NCBI GenBank assembly: GCA_025060325.1
Contig: JANXBW010000002.1
Span: forward strand, 1-64,000
From: Thermoguttaceae bacterium
Lineage (GTDB): Bacteria; Planctomycetota; Planctomycetia; Pirellulales; Thermoguttaceae
Length of the DNA stretch: 64,000 nt
Direction: 5' to 3'
Shown: piece after piece, positions 58,017 through 64,000 of the stretch
How positions within the stretch are numbered: position 1 is the first letter of the stretch
Layout: every line of letters begins with the position of its first letter
Notes under the pieces: model-generated
Told to the model about the DNA's origin: nothing
Seen by the model: the letters and a program-made list of their open reading frames with translations, nothing else
Database searches by the model: none
Position numbers and translations under genes: made by a program

Positions 58017-58280
58017 ATGGCCGAAGTGATTTTGCCTACTTTGCTTGCAAAGGAGTTGGGGGGAATTCGCCAGCTTGATGTTCCTGGCAGTTCGGTGGCT
58101 GAGCTAGTAAACGCCATCAACGCCAAACATCCTGGGTTTCGGGACCTTGTCTGCTCAGGGGAAAAGCTGCGGCCCATCTTTCGGGTTGTGATCGATGGCC
58201 GAATTGCCCGGGAGGGTTTAGCCTCGCCGGTTCAGCCCACTAGTCGGGTGGAAATTCTTCCCGCTTTCGGCGGCGGCTAA
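58017..58280 (+). CDS. MoaD/ThiS-like ubiquitin-fold sulfur carrier
   Basis: 87 residues from ATG 58017 behind GAGAGGA. Beta-grasp layout of MoaD/ThiS proteins: an initial strand (VILPTLLAKELGG), a helix with SVAELVNAINAKHP, central strands (LRPIFRVVIDGRI) and a C-terminal EILPAFGGG. The Gly-Gly tail is the site adenylated and thiocarboxylated in family members; here three glycines end the protein. It could serve molybdopterin, thiazole or other sulfur transfer (for example cysteine or thio-metabolite synthesis). No moaE, moeB, thiF or thiG gene is adjacent. It converges with the decayed operon. Confidence 0.88.
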   Translation: MAEVILPTLLAKELGGIRQLDVPGSSVAELVNAINAKHPGFRDLVCSGEKLRPIFRVVIDGRIAREGLASPVQPTSRVEILPAFGGG

Positions 58281-58326
58281 CCTCGTTTGCCTTCCCCAGG
58301 GATCTTTAGTCTTGGCGCCTCAAGCA

Positions 58327-61300
58327 TCAACATCGTGCTACCGCCCTTACAGCCCTAGAGTCCATCGCCTTTTGCAAAGCTAAACATCGAAAAGTTCGAG
58401 CGACCGATTGGCCGAAAAACGCTAGGTCGTTTACACACTGGAAATCAAAAACACCCAGATAAAGTAAATGGTTGGTGTTAATTGTCACTTCCGCAGACTG
58501 ATCGTCGCCGGTGAGGGACCAGCGGCGCCACAGTCGGCGCGGAGGTGTCCCGTTGATTTCGGAACGCTTGACTCGCCAGGACTGTCCGTTGAGTAACTCT
58601 TCGGCCCGATTTTGGTACAGTTGGAAAAGCGGGGCGCTGGTGCCCAACGCCCGCCACCTATCCCCTTCCCACACGAGGACTTGTTCCCGGCCCGAGCCTT
58701 GCCTCTTGAGAGCGGCAAAGAGCCAGCTGCCGCGCTTGTCGTCCGCGACCACTTCCAAGGTGCCGCCTGCTTCCCAGTCATAAGACGGGTCACCGGCAAG
58801 GTAAATGGCATCCACACCCCCCTCCCCCAAAGCGGAGAATGCCCGCCCGGCTTATCGCCCAGAACACCCCTTTCTAACTTGCGATAGCCACCCATTGGTC
58901 AACGGTAAGCCGTCCACATGTCCGATCGAAAGAGGTGCCGACATTCACGAGCACAGCTCCGCTGCCGCCCGGGTAACGTAATTCGATGTTATTGTCGTCA
59001 TGCCAGCGACAGTATTTTCCGTCCTACAAAGGTGTTCCCGCCCGGCGAACAGCACTCGCCGGAGGACTGGACCACTGTCCGCTTTGCAAAGCCCACACCT
59101 GTTTACCATCGCGACTAATAAGGGCGGCGCTGCCGACCGTCGAACCGGCAAGGGTGCCGGCATCTGCGGCACGAGCTTCCGCGGGCACCGCTTCGGCTCC
59201 AATAATTTCTGCCGGGGGACCTAATTCATCGCCTCGGGCATACCGAACTGTACCGTCTGGTGTGTATAAGATAATTTCGCTGGGCGTGAGCGACATACCT
59301 ATAGGCTGGTCAAAACCGAAACCACCCCCGCCTAACCGAGCTGTCACTCGTTTGCCTGAGCCAGTCTCAAGTGTTAACGCTTTGTAAACGGTATCGCTCA
59401 CCAGGCCCCAACGCGGCCCTAAGGCTGAGCGCCAACTGACTGATTGTTCCCAAGTAGCGGCCTGAATGATGCTCTGTTGCTCGGTTGCACTGGGGGTTCG
59501 CATCCCCCGGCCCGGATCCCATATTTCGTAAACGTTCCCCGGCCAATTTACACCAAGGAGCGATCCCCCGATCACAGTTGGCCCTTTGCCGCTTGGCCTC
59601 GGCGGCTGGGAAAATGCCGCCACGGAAAAGCCACCGCGGTCATTCCGAAAAACAATTGCCCAATCCACAACCCTACGAGTAGATCACCATTCGCGCTGGC
59701 AAGGCCGGTTGCCCACTGCCAACAAACCTTATACTGATTGCCTTGTGCCTAGGGACGAAGTGTCCCGGTGATCATCCGCTGGCCATCACCTAAGCAGGTA
59801 ATCTCCAGCCGACTATGGGGATCGACTGTCTGCCACGGGCCCTGCGGCGGGATTGCAACCGCGAACGCTTTGCCGTGGAATTCAAAGGCGGACGGCCGGG
59901 CAAAAACCCGGACCACATCTACGCTTGACTCGCCCGAGGGTAGTTCACGCCATGTTTTCTTATCGAATATCCGCACGCTCGGGGCTGCGGTGCTGATATA
60001 CACATAGCGATCATCAACAGCGAGGTCGACAAAATTATCTTCCGGTAATTTTCCGCCCAACAAATCCGTCCAGGCGGTCGAACCTGTCGATCGAACTCGC
60101 ACGGACCCGTGAGAGGGCACCATGATCCACCTCCCTTGCGGATTCGGCCTGCTGCGTTGGAGTAAGCTGTTCTCCAGGGCGCAAGGGCCGGTACTCCCCG
60201 CGGTTTGTATCGTAAACAAGTAGTGAGCCGTCTGGTTCACTTGTCAACAGCACGCCACCAATCATTACCAGTTGACGCCGGAAGTTAGCGGCACCTGCAA
60301 ACTGGCGAACCTGACGCCATCCTACGGTCCCTTCGGCCCGATGCCAGATGGACCCATCGGCCAGGGACACAATAAGCTGCTTGCCCACTGCTGCGGCAGC
60401 CATTAAGCTGCCTGGGCCGCTTGCCGGTAACGCAACCTCAAAACCCTGGACCGCTCGTTGGCAATTAGCGCCCTCCGCCCTCGTCGAAATCAGAACTCCC
60501 GCCTGATCAAGTGCCCAAATTTCCTCCCCAAAGAAGTTGACATTCCACAAGGGCCCTCCAAAGGCTGTAAACGGCGCATGCTCGGGGCCAATTTGAAAAA
60601 CTTGCCTTCCGCGCGAACCATCCTGGGTGATAAGAAAGAGCTGCGATCCCGGCCAAGCAAATCGCTCGGCCTGACCCTTAACCGTCCCCAGAAACCCCCA
60701 AGCCAGCCGGCCTGGGTCGAACGTCACCACAGCCGTTTGCTGCCCTTGCCCGAGGGCAAGAACCAATTGGCCTTGCCCCTCTGTCGCAGCGGCAATCGCC
60801 GGCCAACTGCTTCCCAACAGTCGCCCAGACGAGTCAACGATCGCTGTCCACTGCTGCCCGTCGGCCGTGGCTCTCACTTCGGCGTTACCCAAAAGGATCA
60901 CTAAGTATTCGTCAACAACTTCCGCATCTTGCGCGGCTTGGGACAAAGTTATTTGCGGGAAAGTCCGCCCCAGTAGCTCGGCCCGACTGGCCCCCTGAAA
61001 CAAGCTGTAAATGGCCCGAGACAAGTCGCACTAAACCACTTTTTTCGTCAACAACGAAGTCGGCCACTAGCCCCTCCGTCCTATAAGTTTGCCACCGGGG
61101 CGGGTTTGCCTCGATCAGCTGATAAAGGCTCATACGCTGCGGGGCGTAGGCCCAAAGCCCCCCGACACCAAGCCGAAATTCTTCCACCTGAGTGGGGGTC
61201 TGGCGAACCCAATGCCGTCCACCCATCGAATAAGCCCAAAGTTCCCCATCGCTTCCCGCCCCGAATAGCCACACATCGTTCCCGATGGACCTTTCCGCGA

Positions 61301-62656
61301 CGGCCACTGATTGGCCAGGCGTGTTCACCGAGCCGGTTACCCCCGGCCCAAGAAAGAGGGTCCGACCGGTTCCGCCGCTCACCGATGCTGTAAACACCGA
61401 GGAATAGCACCCCGCCTGAGCGTCCGATTGTTTGTCGGTTATACCCGCAAGCACCCTGCCCGAGCCTGAGTCCCAGGCATCGCATATGGTCGCCCCAGAG
61501 ACGAGACTTCGCAACAAACGCCACTGCTCGTTGCCACGCTCGTAAATGAGCACATTTTTCGGGCCTACCACAACCATGTGGTCGGGCGTGGGGAATAAGA
61601 TTCGTCGCCACTGACCCACTGGAGGAGTTCCCCCACCCTGCCCTCCTAGGTCTATTGTTTGCCATTCTTCGCGGCCGGACGAACCCTCGTCATAGCCGTG
61701 GACAGTTCCCTGGCTAGCCAGTAAATAGAGACCACCAGCCCGCTCGGCTGCTCCGATAACTTCCTGGCCTCGAAGGCCGCTGGCCGATGGCGACACCCAC
61801 AGCCTTAAGCGATCGGGATCATCATCTGGGATTCCGTACACACCCCCTGAAGGCGAGAGCAAACCGACTCACCTTTCGCCATCAGCTGAAATGGCTCGGG
61901 CGGGAATTGGTGGCTCTTGACTGCCCGGGTCGCCGATAGGCTCGAAATCATCCTCGGAATCATCAGCGCCCGGAACGAAGCGAAATACTCCCCCAGGTCC
62001 CCCAAAAGCCGAGCTAGCCAATATGTAAAGAAACTCGCCGGTTGGGGCAAAAAGACAAGCTGGATCGGCCGTCAGTGTTGCCCCAGGTGATATCCGTAGA
62101 TTAAAACTTCCCCAGCTAGAGAGGACTGGTCATAGCGATGTAACCCCTGCTCATCCCCTAAAAAAGCCGGCCTTGGAACTCGCATGCCGCCACCACACTA
62201 CCCACATCTTGGGCTAACGGAGCGCCGATGAGCACCCGACGCCTACTTGCGTTAGGAAGCCAAACCAGCCGCAGCCGGTCTCTTGACTGACCCGAGCGGA
62301 TCAAAGCTACTAACCCAATGGCGCAGGCTTCAATATTTGGTACACAGTCGTCCACAAGACGACCAAAATAGTGGTGATGGCCGCCGGCAGATACCAGCTT
62401 CGGTGGGGCCAAATGAGAAGCAGGGCTGCAGCAGCCAGCCCTAACCCAGCCAGCCACAGACCATTCCTCAGAACCTGGAGGTGACAACGGGTAGGACGGT
62501 CTCATCATGGAAACGGCCAATCTACGTGCCCCCGAAGAGCCGATGAGGACCAATCAACGCTAAAAATATTCCCCCGCCGATCCCGATGGCGACCGCAGCA
62601 AGAAAAAGACGTCCGTGAATGGCCCATTTTTTCGGTGATATTCCTATTGAGGTCAT
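58327..62656 (-). pseudogene. Decayed gene for a membrane-anchored beta-propeller-like protein, about 1,440 codons
   Basis: The start is ATG 62656, 10 bases after a GAGG motif, overlapping the stop of the upstream gene (ATGA). Frame 0 reads MTSIGISPKKWAIHGRLFLA then a hydrophobic helix. Two further helices (NGLWLAGLGLAAAALLLIW and WYLPAAITTILVVLWTTVY) follow in another frame at about 62468-62320. The rest is repeats of short strands with Trp and Gly-Asp motifs, as in propellers (LGDEQGLHRYD, GSLLVYDTNRGEYRPL, DDRYVYISTAAPSVRIFD). Frame breaks lie near 62469, 62310, 62160-62165 (T6), 62110-62113 (G4), 61030, 60128, 59672 and 58845. In-frame stops are TAG 62524, TGA 61871, TAG 59751, TAG 59026 and TAG 58876. 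Coding-like sequence continues after each stop. The final stop is TGA at 58329. The alternative is sequencing or assembly error. Confidence 0.75.
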
Positions 62657-63381
62657 CTGGCGCTTACCTCAACGCCATGCGGCCTGGTACCTCCCGCCAG
62701 CCATAGAAGCGGTTCGAATTCCGGATACCCTCCCATCTGACGGTCAACTTGAGGTTTCTCCTGTTCCCGGTCGGACTCAATCAGGACGGACCTTTGAACC
62801 TGGCTATGTCAACGTGTCCTTCCATTGGCCGGTCAAGCTTGGCGAACGGGTAGCGTTCGCCACTGACGAGTGGACCAAAGCCGCAATCCCCGCCAACCAG
62901 CCTGATGTCACGGGTTTTCTTGCCCGCTTTTCGCCACCTCTTCACCACATGAGCTTTTTAAGAGGGTCAGTTGACTTTGCACCTGAGCCATCCGGTTCCG
63001 CAGGTCCTCAATCCCCTGCTCTAGCTGAGCCAGTAATTGCGCGAGGCTCAGGTATGTCTTTTCCCAAGAGTTAAGTCCACCGGGAAGCTGGTCTTTCCCG
63101 ATCCATTGGCCGATGCGACGGGCCCTCCAGCCGAGATTTTGCGCGGCAAAGCTATGCGACGTCATCACTCCCTTTGCGTCCTTTGTCCTGTTTACAGCAT
63201 CTGCAAGATCCTTTGTCTCGGGGGCTTTTTTCCGCTCCCACTGGAAGGCAAGCTTCAAAATAGGAATGGAAAGAATGCGGCGCCGTAAGCCAGCCCAAAA
63301 CACCCGGAGCCACACACTGGGAAGAAGGCAGTAAAGAGCGGGGCCTATCTGTGGGCAAAACCGCCCGATTCTGAAAAACAT
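62653..63381 (-). pseudogene. Disrupted gene, membrane/coiled-coil protein
   Basis: The start is ATG 63381 with GGAGAAAG upstream. The first 157 codons are intact: a basic, hydrophobic N-terminus (IGPALYCLLPSVWLRVFWAG), a charged middle and a coiled coil (LAQLLAQLEQGIEDLRNRM). The frame then stops at 62910, but a plausible continuation (VTSGWLAGIAALVHSSVAN) exists one frame over. It is interrupted by TAG at 62806, and after about 62775 the original frame resumes (LIESDREQEKPQVDRQ...) to TGA at 62655-62653, which overlaps the next gene's ATG. Two single-base shifts and one TAG therefore separate it from a full product of about 240 residues. A shorter intact 157-residue protein is also possible. 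Family unknown. Confidence 0.55.
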
Positions 63382-63393
63382 ATCTTTCTCCTC

Positions 63394-63916
63394 TCACCCA
63401 TCGTTGACTTGCTCAGCGTGAATTGATTGGCTTTCGCGGCCCTGTCGTTTAACTACACCCATGCGGGAAAATGTCCGCGTGGAAGCTGCCATGCGGATCT
63501 TCAGGATTCTAATAATCAACATGCGAATATATTGCCGCGGTTGCCCGATGGAGAGCACCGTTTGAAGCAAGACCTTGCGTCGGTGTGGGTCAAGTTTCAC
63601 TAGACCCAGCACCTTTGGACCCAACTTGACGATGGCCAGCGTGCCCCCCGCACAACAAGAGCACACGCAACAACCTTCTCACTCGGCGCGCAAATGGTCG
63701 AAGATCTTGCTTCACGATCTGGCGGACATCCGCCAAACCATCACGTACATCTTGCAATTTACGGTTTAGTTCGGCCATCTTTGACTTCCAACCGTTTTCA
63801 AGTTCCCTCAGGGTTTGGCGGGCCTGGGGCAGTTCAAAAACCTCCTCCCCACGGGCTGATTGAGAACCCTGTTCTTTAATCTGTGGATCCGCTGGGCTAA
63901 TACAAACATGATTCAT
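63394..63916 (-). pseudogene. Frameshifted gene, small coiled-coil protein with a membrane segment
   Basis: The start is ATG 63916 with AAGGG upstream. The first part is charged and helical (LRELENGWKSKMAELNRK, then LQDVRDGLADVRQIVKQDL), followed by a hydrophobic segment (LLRVLLLCGGTLAIV) that is complete only if the frame changes at a run of six G (63644-63649). The second frame continues VKLGPKVLGLVKLDPHRR... and ends at TGA 63396-63394, 12 bases before the start of the next gene. Restoring one frame gives about 174 residues. Unknown family. Its short spacing to the next gene and shared coiled-coil character suggest one operon. Confidence 0.55.
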
Positions 63917-64000
63917 GAACGCAGCCCTTGCCGGGAAATTCGCGTAACCCTTTTTAAACTGTTTATACGGACGCGCGGCTCGCTAATTTTGCTCTTTCAT
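63917..64000. other. Right window edge, upstream of the decayed operon
   Basis: 84 bases likely to hold the leader of the leftward operon. A TATAAACA stretch on the minus strand near 63960 could be a -10 element, but no matching -35 was identified. Confidence 0.2.

Noticed and set aside
62705-62725. GGTTCGAATTCC, resembling a tRNA T-arm
   Set aside because: No acceptor stem, anticodon arm or 3' end can be folded around it; it lies inside the decayed operon.
58874-62806. TAG recoding (for example pyrrolysine) as explanation for repeated in-frame TAG
   Set aside because: The same region has about ten single-base frameshifts and one in-frame TGA, which recoding of TAG cannot explain.
62619-63074. 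Rightward frame of 151 codons that looks protein-like
   Set aside because: It is antisense to the decayed operon, and the minus strand has start signals, an ATGA overlap and coding-like continuity through the same bases.

Overview
The window looks like the chromosome of a planctomycete (PVC superphylum), probably Pirellulales. A thermophile such as Thermogutta is a guess from general impression, not a database result. The evidence is the gene repertoire: two Hanks-type kinases of planctomycete style (one a pseudokinase), an FHA protein, a DUF1844 protein, a Cys-containing sulfatase, Tat-exported proteins, a Gfo/Idh/MocA dehydrogenase, TIM-barrel sugar isomerase and UroD-family proteins, and a kdsB-pyrG order also found in chlamydiae. 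Kdo synthesis (kdsB) and an outer-membrane-type beta-barrel imply a Gram-negative envelope. No rRNA, tRNA, transposase, prophage or cas gene was recognised.

Layout. 1-3.6 kb: leftward kdsB, pyrG and a cut DUF1844 gene. 3.9-5.6 kb: purF. 5.8-11.4 kb: probable carbohydrate or amide catabolism (Tat-exported NodB-like protein, TIM-barrel isomerase, Tat-exported NIPSNAP protein, exported nitrilase-family hydrolase). 11.5-16.9 kb: pseudokinase, secreted glycoside hydrolase, CBS protein. 17.3-19.8 kb: the RNase Y-YmdB pair. 21.4-31.9 kb: Na+/solute symporter, HD phosphohydrolase, degenerate prepilin peptidase, quinone oxidoreductase, NupC nucleoside transporter, large membrane protein. 32.4-35.9 kb: DsbD-like reductase followed by a Cys-rich-headed outer-membrane protein. 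36.4-42 kb: leftward nucleoside hydrolase, HDAC-family deacetylase, sulfatase, xseA. 42.4-50.3 kb: nitroreductase, active Ser/Thr kinase, aroC with a hypothetical gene, FHA protein, solitary CheB. 51.4-58.3 kb: dehydrogenase-UroD pair, miaA, mutS, MoaD/ThiS-like protein.

The most unusual region is 58.3-63.9 kb. Three leftward genes, encoding two coiled-coil/membrane proteins and a roughly 1,440-codon membrane-anchored propeller-like protein, keep their start sites, ribosome-binding sites and an ATGA overlap. They are broken by about 11 single-base frameshifts and 6 in-frame stops, 5 of them TAG. No other gene in the window shows a frame break, so this is a decayed operon or a local sequence-quality failure.

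Coding density is modest. Many gaps of 0.3-1.6 kb separate mostly single-gene units, and little operon structure is visible apart from kdsB-pyrG, rny-ymdB, aroC-hypothetical, the dehydrogenase-UroD pair and the decayed operon.
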